A stretch of 64,000 bases of DNA. Origin: Blasia pusilla (taxonomy: Eukaryota; Marchantiophyta; Marchantiopsida; Blasiales). Numbering within the stretch: the first letter of the stretch is position 1; every line of letters starts with the position of its first letter. This document shows positions 21,030 to 31,810 of the stretch, piece by piece. The position numbers and the translations under genes were made by a program. The notes beneath the pieces were generated by a model. It had not been told where the DNA came from. It did not search any database and was given only the letters and a program-made list of their open reading frames with translations. The stretch covers positions 15,128,001 through 15,192,000 of the forward strand of contig CM114275.1 of the NCBI GenBank assembly GCA_050084515.1, written 5' to 3'.

Positions 21030-21250
21030 TTTTTTCGCCCCCAGGAAAAAGGAGGTTTTTTTAGGGCCAAATGTGGACCACTTCCTACTCTCTTCTAAAG
21101 ATTTCATGAATTTGAAAGCAAACAAAAATTTCAAATATGTCAAAAAGTTTTGAAGAGAGGAGGCGGATTTGGCCCTTTTTTTTGAAGAGAGACTCTCCTC
21201 TCTTCCTCTCTTCCTCTCCTCTCTTACTCTCTCCTGCAGAATACCAACCC
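21030..21250. repeat. M-side terminus (terminus A), copy 1
   Basis: This subterminal block of about 220 bp has a conserved part (AAATGTGGACCAC..., TTTCATGAATTTGAAAGC) and ends in a pyrimidine-rich stretch and AGAATACCAACCC. Very similar blocks occur at 29480-29703, 51330-51550 and, inverted, 51584-51800. Outside them the sequences differ, which defines the end of the element as GG(G)CTGGTATTCT read inward. Confidence 0.85.
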
Positions 21251-22931
21251 CATCCGTTAGGCAGCTTTTACTCAAACTGAATCGGCCGTCTGCTCTTGAA
21301 GATCTCGCTTCTTCTTTGCTTGATCCCGTTTGTTCCCCTCAATTTCTTCGTCAAGGTCTGCCTGAGGGAGGACGCAAACCTTGAACATCGTCTTGAACCC
21401 TGGTTTTTGATTGGCTTGTCCCGGATGTCGTCGAGCCAAACCTCGAAATCTACAGAACTTTCCAGGTTTGCTTCATCTGGAATGGGCTCTAATCTTTTGA
21501 GCTCCGCTTGGAGACCGTCGAGCACGGACTTCCCGATAACCCGCAACGCGTCCCAAAATGACCATTCGCGGAGCCAGTGGGAGATCACTGGATCAGACAC
21601 ACCCGGAGGATGGTGTGCCACCCTCTTCTGGGCCTCTGTGACTGGAGACTGATTTTCATCGGTCGGATCCTCCTAAACTCGCTTATTCCGGACAATGCAA
21701 ACCGATGCACGCAATCCAGGGACACTTTCTCCCCAATCCGACCTTGCGGATCTTCATCCCTTTTCTGTTGGCGCTTGATAATCGCCTTCAGCTCCTTGTA
21801 AAACTCCGGACCAAGTTCAGGGTTGAGAATGCTGATGTAACGCTGCATCTTGCTCGCCGTGTATTTCATGGCTGCAGATACTGCAGCTTGGATGAATTTT
21901 GCGCGCTCAGACCCAGATACTTTCTCCCTCCTCGGCTCAATGCAAAGACTCTTCTTCGCGACCTGTATCTTCGACCAGCAAAGGATTGTTACGGCTGCAT
22001 CTTGGGAAATAAACTTATTTGCCCCAGTCTTCTTTTTTATCTACGCACCCTTTGCAAGCATATGATTTACCAAGGCGTCGCCCAAGAACCCCTTGAACTC
22101 TACCGGGTGCGTCGTAAGCACCTTCTTCACCCGATCGCAGTCCTGGATCGAGTGGTGGGTGACATTCCCCTCTGATACAATCCTGCACATCTAAACTCAA
22201 CCCGTCAGAAAATTTGTAAGTTACATGGGTTCCTGCAACCCGTCGGACTCCGACTGGTCATCACAGCTCAAGGTCGGATTCTAGCAACGAGCTAAATGAT
22301 GCAACCCGTCGGAGTCCAACGGATTGCATTCACATTTGTGAATGCCTGGTTCCAACCCGTCGGACTCCGACGGGTTGTCAGATAGTCCGTATCAAACGTG
22401 AACATAGCAACCCGTCAGAGTCCAACAGGTTGCGCAATTGAATGGAAACCTGCAATTTGACGCAAAAATTGCAATTCCAACTTCTGAATGCAACCCGTCG
22501 GACTCCGACGAGTTGCTTTTGGCCAAAAACATAAAAAAAACCTCCAAACAAGTTCGAGTCAAGCAACCCGTCGGACTCCGACGGGTTGCTTTGGGCCAAA
22601 AACATACTAAACCTGTGGTCAGTCGAACAACTCGTCGGAGTCCGACGAGTTGCTTTCTTCAAAAAACATCCTGAAAAGGCGGCGAGTCGAGCAACTCGTC
22701 GGACTCCGACAAGTTGCTTTCAGCCTCTGCGTTCTATTTATTGAGCGCCTCTTGTACACGTCTCGCAAGAAGCTCTTGGTTTTGCATCTCCGCTTCCCTT
22801 TCCCGCTCCTTGATTTCCTACTGCCTAATCTCATTTGTCGAACAAGGCCCTGGAGATGCTGACGCAGGAGTCCTAATGGACTTCGGAGTGAAGCTCCCTG
22901 ACTTTGTTGCTTGAGCTTTTCTCCTCGTCAT
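21251..22931 (-). pseudogene. Gene M, copy 2, truncated
   Basis: Exon 1 starts at ATG 22931-22929 (MTRRKAQ) and is cut at about 22720. A deletion removed the rest of exon 1, intron 1 and the whole ParB-like exon 2, joining exon 1 directly to the intron 2 dyad array (22183-22719). Exon 3 (22182 down to about 21271) encodes IVSEGNVTHHSIQDCDRVKK and later SHWLREWSFWDALRVIGKS. Two in-frame TAG codons in exon 1 (plus-strand CTA at 22818-22820 and 22734-22736) match stops at the same positions in copy 4. The 3' exons are absent because copy 1 is inserted in the following intron. Confidence 0.85.
22183..22719 (-). repeat. Dyad array of M intron 2, copy 2
   Basis: About eight dyads spaced 55-65 bp. 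The one at 22563-22589 is a perfect 12-3-12 palindrome (GCAACCCGTCGG arm) and another near 22628-22654 uses the compensated arm GCAACTCGTCGG/CCGACGAGTTGC. It is colinear with the array in copy 1 intron 2 read on the opposite strand. Confidence 0.9.
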
Positions 22932-24019
22932 TTTTCCCAGAACTGCCTCCACCTATGTCCACGATGAATCGCTTGATCAATCGCCTTGCTGATGTCGAGA
23001 TGAGTCGCCTTGATGGGTAGCTCGAATCGTCTCGCGATCCTTCAGTCGAACCGTCTCGCTCTCGTTTCCTCGTATCGACTCGCAATGACTCGCCGTGTGA
23101 AACGCCCCTTGGTATCTGATAAACTTGCCTCCACCGTCCTAGGAAGATAACGCGAGGTGCGCGAGCAACCCGTTGAAGACCGAAGGATTGAGCGCCTCCG
23201 CCGTCTTTGGACAAGAACGCGAGGTACCCGCGCAACCCGTCAGAGACCGACAGGTTGTGCGCCTCTGCCGTCTTTGGACAAGAACGGGACGTACCCGCGC
23301 AACCCGTCGGAGACCGTTGGGTTGCACGCTTCCCTCGTCAAGGGTTAACAACGCGGGCTTCCCGCGCAACTCGTTGGAGTCCGACAGGTTGCACGCTTCC
23401 TTCATGTAAGCAAAACAAGGCGAGGCCCTTGCGCAACCCGTCGGAGGGCGACGGGTTGGTTGCACGCCTCGCCGTCTTTGGGCAAGAAGGTGCGGCGGCC
23501 GCGGAACTCATCGGGAACAGACGGTTTGCACGCTTCCTTCATGTAAGTGTTACACCCTGAGATAATTGGGCAACCCGTCTGATGCCGACGGGTTGCAAGC
23601 CTCCGGCATCTTCGGGCAAGAACGAGCGGTAGCCGAGCAACTCGTCGGAGAGCGACGGGTTTCCAGCTTTGACCATGTTTTCGTTTGAAGGTAAGGCAGA
23701 AGCGTGCACCCGTCTGAAGCCGATGGGTTGCAGGCTTCGCTAAGCTTGGGTTAATTGTTGAGTTACCAGCGGGTTCCAACAAAATGAAGTGTGCTTTGCA
23801 ACCCATGTCTCTGCTTCCCAAATCCGGCAACATATTGCAACAGAATTGAATTAATTGCGTCAGAAAATTTCACCTACCGAACTTCATCTTGTTAGTAAAA
23901 TTCTGTCAGGAGTATCTGTTTTCCTATTCACTATAAATTAAAAATCCTCATTCTGATTCTGATTCTGATTCTGATTCTGATTCTGATTCTCACCCTCCTC
24001 CCGCACAAAATTTCTAGGA
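22932..24019. promoter_or_regulatory. Divergent promoter region, copy 2
   Basis: The T gene has TATAAATT at 23932-23939, about 80 bp before its ATG, followed by a TCTGAT hexanucleotide run (about 23951-23990) in the 5' leader. About nine dyads lie between 23160 and 23740. The M-side TATA box present in the other copies is missing: about 23115-23150 reads from the M leader directly into the array, so a deletion has removed the M core promoter. T may still have a promoter; M probably does not. Confidence 0.75.
23951..23990 (+). repeat. Hexanucleotide microsatellite (TCTGAT)n in the T leader
   Basis: Six or seven TCTGAT-type units lie between the TATA box and the ATG. Copy 4 has a related but different run there (TTCTCA repeats around 59708-59728), and copies 1 and 3 have GAATGA/GAATAA-type repeats on the plus strand. 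The leader is therefore a length-variable simple repeat in every copy. Confidence 0.8.
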
Positions 24020-27000
24020 ATGGATAATTATGTGAAACTCACTTGTGGCAGTCATCTGGCGGCCCTTCCTCAATCACAAATCGTTCGACCGCAAGCTCGT
24101 GAGTCTTTCATAGCAATGGATGAAAATTTTCTCTCTGTTCGATTTCTTCTCCAAATTGGAACCATCTTTGTATCCAAGGATGTTAGGGTGGACGATACGG
24201 AGGACATAATAGGTGAGACAGTCCAGCCAGTGACTGCACACCGTAAAGTATGGAATCTCCTACCTCTAGCAAATGGTCAATACAGAGTTTATGGCCTACC
24301 CGTGAATTCGTCTGTTTCCCAAGTAGACGGTCGAGAATTTCCTAGTGCTCCGAGCTCTACGTTTGCAACTCCTAGCTCAGTAGCTCCGGCTTTGACTCCA
24401 ACTTCACACGCTCATAACAATGTTGTTCTTCTTGAAGAGATTCCGGATGTTATCAACCTCAATGGATCTGTCGGACACCAACCGGGCCCTCTGTCCGCCT
24501 ACTCGTTCCTCTTGCGAGTATCAAGCAATAGTTTGCTTTCGTCTCTTGCCTTGAAAATGTTCAAGCACATTCTTGTCGATGAACTTCCGCCCACGTACGA
24601 TGGTAATTTTGATTTTCCTCCACTTGCTGCTCCTGCTCAAAAGAAAGATGGAGGACGCCTGAAGGGTATGGACAGAAAGTCTGATTGTCATCGATGGTGC
24701 AGGCTTCAACGGACTAGTGCTTCAATTCCACATGGTCCTTGGATTGTCTCCCGCCGCCAATGCCTGAGAGGCTTGGAGTGTAGAAGTCCAGTATGCCCGC
24801 ATCTAGAGCGCAATGGGCGAGTCAATACGTCGCAATTCCCCCCCAAGAATGCAGAAACTCCATACGAGGTTGGTGCCACCATACCGCCGAGAGGCCATCG
24901 ATGTCCTCATTGTCAGGCATCGCCCTTATGCGTTGGAGCGTGTCCTGCATACATATTTTTCATTGTCCACGACTTGGGCTCCACGTCAGAGTTCACAAGG
25001 TTGGCAGTTCATGTTGGCTCCCACACTCATCCTGTGACCGATGCAATTCAAAGACACATCAAGGAGGATGTGGCGAAGAAAGTTGCCGAGGTCTACATAA
25101 ACTCTCCGGGTTCAAAGCCGGAGTGATCAAGCTCACAACGGCATCAAAAATTTGTGAACAATTTCTTGGAATCCCTGGACAGGGCGAGATCACGGCGGCT
25201 GAGGAGAAACAACTCTGGGAAAATCTCGCATTTCTCGCTGGTCCTGAATGCTTCCGGAATTTGCTGCGTCAAATACGAGTTATGGATGGAAAGAAGGCCG
25301 AAATGGATGCCATTTCCAGAATCAATGCCAACTCTAGATTTCCATTCATTCAGAGATGGCAGTTCATGGGCCAAGGAGGCAAGGGATCGACGGCCTATGT
25401 CTTCAAAATGTCAACCACAGGTTCGTTGAGTGGCCTCAATCTTATAGATCGAATGAGGGAAGGGGAAGATCTTTATGGCAGCTGGGTTAGCTTTGATATT
25501 TGCTACAGAGTGCTGAACGTATGGTTGATGATGGGTGCTCACGTTTATGACCATGTGGAGAAGGGACTCAAAACTATATTTGTGTGTGAAGTAAAGGCAA
25601 AAGACGTTGGCAGTTTGAAGATGTGCTGGTTACTCTTATTGGAGATGGTGAAGGAAAACAAAAGGCCACCTCCGGAAATTTATGGGTTCATGGCGGACAA
25701 TGCACAACCTGGGTGGATTGCTATCCGGGAAGTGTTCTCGGGTGGAGAGGTTCAACCGGAGAGGGAAAGGTCGGATGCTTTCCATTGGCAACAGTCTGTG
25801 ACCCGGTACACCAAATCTTGCATCAAGGAGAATAAGAGGACAGAGCATGTCACTCTACTCCAATGCTGCAAGGACAGCAAAACCTTGAAGCACGCCATAG
25901 AATGCCAGGAAGAACTTCATGGGTGGTGGAGGAAGCATGCGGTTGAGGGAAAGTACAAAGAGTTGTGCTCTTGGTTGAGTTGGTGGACTGTACGTATGAG
26001 ACAATGGGGAAACTTCATGGGGCAGGTGAGTTTACTATTTTGTCTTGTCAAGCTCACGTTGAGAATTTTTTGTAAAGATGTAGCTCAAGTTGAGAAGCGT
26101 GGGAACTATAGGGATTTCAAACCGAAGAAACCAAGCAAGCTCTCGGATGCGACGGGTGCCCGAGTGTGCAACCCGATGGAAACCGACGGGTTGCATCCAA
26201 CATTTTGGTGCAACCCGAGTGTGCGACCCGACGGAAACCGACGGGTCGCAGAGTCGTTCATGGGATGCCTCGGCCTTGCAACCCATCTGAATCCGACGGG
26301 TTGCAGTAAATGGGTTTAGGGTTGCAACACGTCGGGACCCGACGGGTCGTAGAGTCGTTCATGGGATGCCTCGACCTTGCAACCCGTCTAGTTCCGACGG
26401 GTTGCAGTAGGTGGGTTTAAGGTTACAACACGTCGGGACCCGATGGGTCACAGAGTCGTTCATGGGATGCCTCGGCCTTGCAACCCGTCTGGTTCCAACA
26501 TGTAGCTTATATCTTTGACGGCTGAGTTATTTTCGTTCCCTTCAACATTGCCGTCGTTGCAGGGATTGAACATTCATGAAAATGCCCTCTACCCCAACAC
26601 AAGTGGAGCAGAAAGTGTTCATTCCTCCTGGAGGTCGTCACAAGCATGCCAACGAATTTCACTTGTGGAGGCATGCCAACAAGACCAGGCAAGAGCAATG
26701 CTACTGATCTCTGACATCCCATATCTTCCTCACAAAAGGCATAACAAAAGGAAGGGGGCCGCCGATCTACGAGCTCTATGTCGTATGGCAATTTGTGAGA
26801 TCAGTGATGAAAAATGTATGTGGAAGCCTTCAACCGGTGAGTAGCCTGAACTCCCTCGAGCAAGATGTACACATTGGTGGGGATATTCGTGGGCGGGTTT
26901 CAAGACGTCCCATACAGATGGTGGTAGAGCAGTCTGAGCGAGACTCGTGGAGACCAGATAAGTATCTTGACTTCAGGCAAGTGAAGAGGCAGCATCGAGG

Positions 27001-28081
27001 AACAAATCCGGTGATTGATTTGGATGAGGAAATAACGCCGCCCAGGTATTCGGGGACCCGGACCCGTCCCAAACCGTGATGGAGTTACTTCTCCAAAATC
27101 GTGAATGTTTTATTTCAAAAGCCCTCCGTTCTTTGGAAGTTTGCAACATCCTGTCACTGGGGTGGTTCAACAATATGGGATTCCGGTAATGGAGGTGGAT
27201 TGCAACCTAAAACGGTGGCATATATCTCGGAGCAACCCAGGACGTGGGGTTACCTGCAGGACAGGTCCTGATGGCATTAGGAGAGCATGCGGCACTTTCC
27301 TAAATAAGAAATGTACAAGGACTGGACGACCATTGCCTGGGTTTTGGGGACTCAAAACCTTTGATCGTTTCACGAGACCGGGGATCAATTGAAGTACTTC
27401 TTCTGCCCAAATGAATCTTGCGCTTTCGAAAGTATTATCCGCCGCCATTGAGCTCCGGGGAATACCCCCACAATTTGGCCCATCGCCGCATGTACGAACT
27501 GCACTCAAGACGAAGTGGACAATCTTACAAGTGCCGGTTTCAGACTTGTAGACGTGGGAAGTTCGGAGCATGTTCGCATTACAGAGACCTTCGCATTTCG
27601 TATTCAACCCAAGATTGATGTCAACATGTACCCGGAGAAGGTGGATGATCTCAATCCACTATTTCTGTTTGAGTCTAGAAATGGGGTGAAGAGAAACAGA
27701 ATGTGTAGGCCAACGGTGGAGAGAGCAAAGCGAATCGCATCAGCTCGGGAGGAAAAAATGGAGATCATCGCCACAAAAGATGTCTTGAGTGGTAATGGAA
27801 TAGGAAGGATGTATTGGGTGAGGAACAACACTGTAAATTCAAGTGTCACAGGGGTATATGTGGTGCACATCTGTTGCTTTCCCACATGTTCATGTGATGA
27901 CTTTGTCCAAAGAGAGACAAGTGGCAAAAGGTATTTCCCTTGTAAGCACATGTACTATGTGTTACTGGTAGTTTTAAGAGAGTCGGAGGTAGGAGTAGGA
28001 ATCCACTAGCCAATTCTTTCCCTCAAAGAAGTGCGAAGTATTTTAAACAAACCACTTTGAGGATGCAAAATGAGGTTTTAG
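24020..28081 (+). pseudogene. MULE transposase (gene T), copy 2, best preserved
   Basis: A cut-and-paste transposase expected to act in the nucleus on the element ends. Exon 1 is 24020-26025 and exon 2 26563-28081; the intron has GTGAGT and TTGCAG borders. Exon 1 (about 669 codons) has a single 1-nt deletion near 25115. Approximate residues: unknown N-terminus 1-285; zinc-binding segment 292-340 (RCPHC...C...C, then HVGSHTHP, like WRKY/GCM1 or FLYWCH fingers of MULEs); first Asp in SFDIC about 490; second Asp in FMADN about 557; FHWQQ about 586; Glu in GAESVHSSW about 686; SWIM finger CSC...CKH about 1110-1130 (CxC-x15-CxH). Exon 2 has several indels between 26640 and 27500 and TAG at 28007-28009. 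The motif order and spacing fit the MULE superfamily. Confidence 0.88.
26026..26562 (+). repeat. T intron with dyads, copy 2
   Basis: The intron contains about six dyads between 26160 and 26500 separated by a repeated tail (TCGTTCATGGGATGCCTCG). It begins GTGAGTTTAC and ends CCGTCGTTGCAG. The T introns of copies 0, 3 and 4 are equivalent. Confidence 0.8.
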
Positions 28082-28459
28082 ATTGTACTTTCATTTTTCC
28101 AGAACCTTCACTTTGATCTTGAACTCTATTCAGCCCAGGGCAAATGGTAGATTGTTTCAAGACCTTGGATGGAAAAAGTGATTGGTTCCACACTTATGAT
28201 TCCTCTGAATTTTCAGTTTTGTATATTTTGTGCAATTTGCAACCGATCGGACTCAGATGGGTTGCCAAAATATGGAAGAGAAAAAAAAATTGTGGGACTG
28301 CTTCATAACTGAACAAAAAAGTGCAAAAAATTCACACAAAAAGTTTCCTCTCTTCAACCCAACGGAAACTCTCTTCAAAAAAAAGTATCTATTTCGGTTG
28401 AAGGTAGTTTCCTCTCTCCTCTCTTCCCTTCCTCTCTTCCTCTCTTCTTACCGCACCTC
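28082..28459. repeat. T 3' region and T-side terminus (terminus B), copy 2
   Basis: One degenerate dyad (about 28240-28265) is followed by A-rich sequence and a pyrimidine-rich end (TTTCCTCTCTCCTCTCTTCC, CTTACCGCACCTC). The outermost bases read inward as GAGGTGCGGTAAGA and match GAGGAGCAGTAAGA at the T-side end of copy 3 (33626). This defines terminus B. It shares only purine-rich character with terminus A, so the element has poor terminal inverted repeats. Confidence 0.8.
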
Positions 28460-29703
28460 GGTGAGACTCAAATCAGGTTACATGGGACCGTTATGAAGTA
28501 CCTAGGGGGGGGGGGGCCAAGGCTCTCGAATTTGCCAACATTTTTGATCCCCGTCTACAATCGGCTTGAGGAGCCACTTGTATCCTAGGACATTCCTTTT
28601 GTACAGGGACCTAGAAGAGTTAGGAGTAAATTTCATAGTCTAGATCAAATGTACATTTCTGAGCTTCCTTCGGATGTAATGAAGGACAAGATTTTTTCAA
28701 ACGATAATGGTGTTTGTAAAATTTTGTTGAATATTTTATTTGGACTTCTAGCTACTCAGAATGTTTATTTTGCAACTCCTCTGATTCTGATGGGTTGCAA
28801 CTTTTCACTTTTTCACCACTGCAACTTTTTAACCATTTCCATGCAAGCTGTCGGATTTCGACAAGTTGGCTGCTTGAGTGATCAGACTCTTTCCCTGTGA
28901 GACCAACTTGTGAGGCATTGTGGCGGGCTTCTTCACTTTTGGCTCGTTCCCCTAGTATCGTCAAACCAGTTGTAGGCTTCTTTTCTTCTCTAAGATGTGC
29001 TGGATTCCTACTACCTATCGAATTGCCATTTCGGATTCCCAACCTGTTGGATTTTCGTGGGTGCAGCGTGGAATGGAATCACTTCTCAAAATCTTTCTTT
29101 TTTATGGTGAGCTTGCTTGCAAGGGGTGCAAGCCATCTAATTATGACGGGTTGCAAGAGTTGCAACCTGTAAAATTCCGACGGGTTGGGAGGGGTGCAAC
29201 TTCTCGATTTCTAAGATGTAGGATCTGAATAAAGGGAGATCAGTTCCTCCTTACTCCAGATAGCTAACAATATTTTGGTTCAATTATCGTCTTGTGTGTT
29301 CATATTTCACAAAGTTGGTTTGAACCTTTCATTGAGATGAGATTGCTACTTCTGGTCAAATTATTTGCCAATGGTCCTCTAACAAAAATACCCGTGGGCA
29401 CAACTTACTGTAGATTGAGACAGGCAATGTGAAGAAACTTAGGCTCACATGGAGAGTGATGGAAAAATGTTTGTAGTGGTCTTATGATGTCCACTTGTTT
29501 TTCTCCCCCTGGAAAAAGGAGGTTCCTTTAGGCCCGAATGTGGACCACTACCTACTCTCTTCTAAAGATTTCATGAATTTGAAAGCAAACAAAATTTCAA
29601 ATATGTGAAAAAGTTTTGAAGAGAGGAAGCGGATTTGGCCCTTTTTTTGAAGAGAGACTCTCCTCTCCTCCTCTCTTCCTCTCTCTTGCTAGAATACCAG
29701 CCC
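28460..29703 (+). mobile_element. MULE copy 5, M 3' end only
   Basis: Sequence starts GGTGAGACTCAAATCAGGTTAC and matches 19970-21250 of copy 1: the coding-like VTWDR segment (with a 13-nt G run at 28506-28518), the 3'-end segment near 28640-28720, dyads near 28775 and 29140, and terminus A ending at about 29703. The rest of this copy would lie left of copy 2. There is no intact coding sequence. Confidence 0.8.
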
Positions 29704-29737
29704 TCGTCCTCACAGTAGCGAAGACAGCAAAGCACCT

Positions 29738-30540
29738 ATGGCACAACCACGCAAGTCCCTTGTAAGATATCCTACCTTTGCAAGAAGCAAGAGAGATGAT
29801 GCGGATGACTTTATTCTGGGGTTTACCCATGTAGCAAAAGCAAATGGAGAAGGATCAAAGGAAGATCTTCTTAGAATCTTTCATGGACTCTTAAAGAAGT
29901 GTACTAGTCAGTGGTATGAGGGGTTATACGCAAAGCTCTTGGAAATTTGGAAGACCGTGCTTAAGGCAGTCCTTCATGAGTCTTCAATCAGTGAGTTGAC
30001 AAAGAAAATGGCCGAGTTAAAGGTACATTTGGCGGCTCATAAAGACCTTAGAAGAAGGCCGTGTCTTATGTTGTGTAATATATGGTGTAGTGCTTGTGGG
30101 ACTCAGGGGCATATAGTACCTGAGTGCCCACTACAATGCGATTAACGTTGGATGGAAGAAGAACCCTCAAAGGAGGAGGGATGGTATGAAGCCGAATAGT
30201 GGGAAGGATGTTATGCGGTTGAAGCAGTTATTGGGGCTAGTACTTCTCGTAGCTGGATCCCGAGATACGTATCGCCTGAATTTGGAGAGCAAAGGCCTCT
30301 ATGACAGATCATGGGACCCGCAGCGTTCACCCCACCTATTAAGAGGAATTTCCGTTATAATTGTGGGGCAGACAATCACTGGGCAAACAATGGTCCCAAC
30401 CCAAAAAGACCCATGGGTTTGAGTCCCCTGTGTGGAAATTGTAAGAAGGGAGGACATACTGCAATAGAATGTCCAGAGCCTCAAGTGCCCCGGCTCTTGG
30501 TCAAATATGTCACCACCCCACCGACACCCACCAAAGCCAA
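29738..30540 (+). pseudogene. Gag of R1
   Basis: The first part (29738-30145) starts MAQPRKSLVRYPTFARSKRD and ends in a CCHC-like CSACGTQGHIVPEC. After a frameshift, the second part contains the intact knuckle CGNCKKGGHTAIEC (CX2CX4HX4C, about 30431-30472). The region between has stops and may contain a deletion in capsid. It would bind element RNA. Confidence 0.75.
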
Positions 30541-30876
30541 GAATGACGTTAATGTGTAGCTAGTACGTGTGGAAGATGTAACCTCATCCAGGAAGGCAAG
30601 GAAGATGACAATTGTAAAAGAAGGCCTGAAAATAAAGACCGAAGAAGAGTCCTCCGATTGGCCCACAAAGACATCCTCAACGAGGTCTTCGCAGTGGATA
30701 CCAAGTCCAAGTCTAAGAAGAAGACTGTGAGGACAAAGACCCCAGAGTCTTCTTCTTCGCAAAGTGTTCCATCTACGAAGAAAGCAGGTGAGATGTTTTG
30801 AGTAGGGAAAGCTATTCTGAAAGGCAAGGAGGACCCGGCGTTTGATCGCAATCATCCGAAGTACTTCTACCTAGAA

Positions 30877-31353
30877 GTGGAGAAGCATGTCCTTAACCAA
30901 GTTCATGAAGAACAAGTAAGTGGAGTCTTCGCACATGGTGTCTTACCCCATCACAAAGAAGGAAAAGTAGAGACCTCGGTGGCTTCACCCCTTGTGATGG
31001 AAGCTTACAACTTATTGAAGGATTTGGCTACCAGTCTTGCAAATATATCTTTATTGCAATTATTCATGGATAACCCCATTTATGGAAGAATACTCCACCA
31101 ATGGAAGGTTGGATATGAGAAGAAGGAACGTGCAAAGAAGCTCCTTGTGGTAGATTTGTTTTGCATCGAAGTTGAAGACCTAGGTGCACTAGAAGTGGAA
31201 GTAGATATTGAAAGGCAGACCATCAAGAAGGTCCCTATAGATTCCGGAAGCGGGATCAACATCATGATAGAGCAAACCGCTCAAGCTTTGGGTAACACTA
31301 AAAATGAACCCACCGATAAGTACTTACGCTTTGCAGACCAGTCTCGCAAGTGA
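30877..31353 (+). pseudogene. Aspartic protease region of R1
   Basis: An open stretch of 158 codons. The retroviral-type protease motif is VPIDSGSGINIM (about 31221-31256), with D-S-G in place of the common D-T-G. Upstream is the linker between gag and protease (KKERAKKLLVVDLF). After TGA at 31351 the frame continues shifted to about 31620 (PLPIGRPWLYGAQINMDW), as expected for the protease C-terminal part. Confidence 0.8.
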
Positions 31354-31810
31354 CCTTTGGGGCAACTTATCCAGATCCCCACCATGAGAGGGGGAGTGCT
31401 ATTTCTGTTGGACTATCTTTTCCTTCAGCCTTTGACTATCATCAGTACCCCCTGCCTATTGGAAGACCGTGGCTCTATGGAGCTCAGATTAACATGGATT
31501 GGAAGAGACAAAGATTCACTTTCCAAGGGCCGTATAGTACCGCAAAGAAGTTGGTGAAATTGTCATGGAAATCTCAGCCTTCTCAAGGAGAGACACTTGC
31601 CACGGATGAGGGGTGTACTTGAGATCAAGACCATGCAGTTGACATAGAGTCCTCGTAGCACTCCAAATAGCACCCATAGCAGAGGACATAGAGTCCTCAT
31701 AGCACTCCAAATAGCACCCATTTGCATCTGGGCTCACCACCTACCAATTTACAAAGAAGATCGTCCAAGAGAAGGACTACCAAGAGGTCTTTATCCACGA
31801 GGCTAAGGCC

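Larger units (their letters stand above)
2874..21250 (+). mobile_element. MULE copy 1 (M on +, T on -), interrupted by a gypsy element
   Basis: This copy keeps the T 5' part (2874-3882, -), the divergent promoter region (3883-5050), the whole M gene (5051-19402, +, split by a 9.3 kb LTR element at 8247-17552) and the M-side terminus. That terminus ends in AGAATACCAACCC at 21250. The T-side terminus is missing because of the junction at 2873. To the right, the sequence passes directly into an intron of copy 2's M gene, so copy 1 was inserted into copy 2. The orientation given follows M. Confidence 0.85.
21251..28459 (+). mobile_element. MULE copy 2 (M on -, T on +), left part cut by copy 1
   Basis: From the left: M intron and exon 3 (-), M intron 2, a shortened M exon 1, the promoter region and T (+). 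The T-side terminus ends TCTTACCGCACCTC at 28459. The left edge is the point in an M intron where copy 1 inserted; the MTase-like exons of this copy are not in the window. On the right, 28460 onward is the 3' part of another M gene (copy 5), so copy 2 itself was inserted into copy 5. Confidence 0.85.

Noticed and set aside
21030-21250. Independent MITE or satellite at the pyrimidine-rich blocks
   Set aside because: The block is always at the M-side end of the large element in the same orientation to M, and the outer edge at 51550 is marked by the target duplication, so it is the element terminus.
23139-23560. Overlapping open frames in the promoter array of copy 2
   Set aside because: Same reason: a tandem array of dyads read in several frames. 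Sister copies do not conserve any single frame.
28506-28518. G-run as a regulatory G-quadruplex
   Set aside because: A single 13-nt G homopolymer replaces a normal GGGTTTAGGG-like stretch in copy 1. It is more likely slippage or sequencing error in a decayed fragment.
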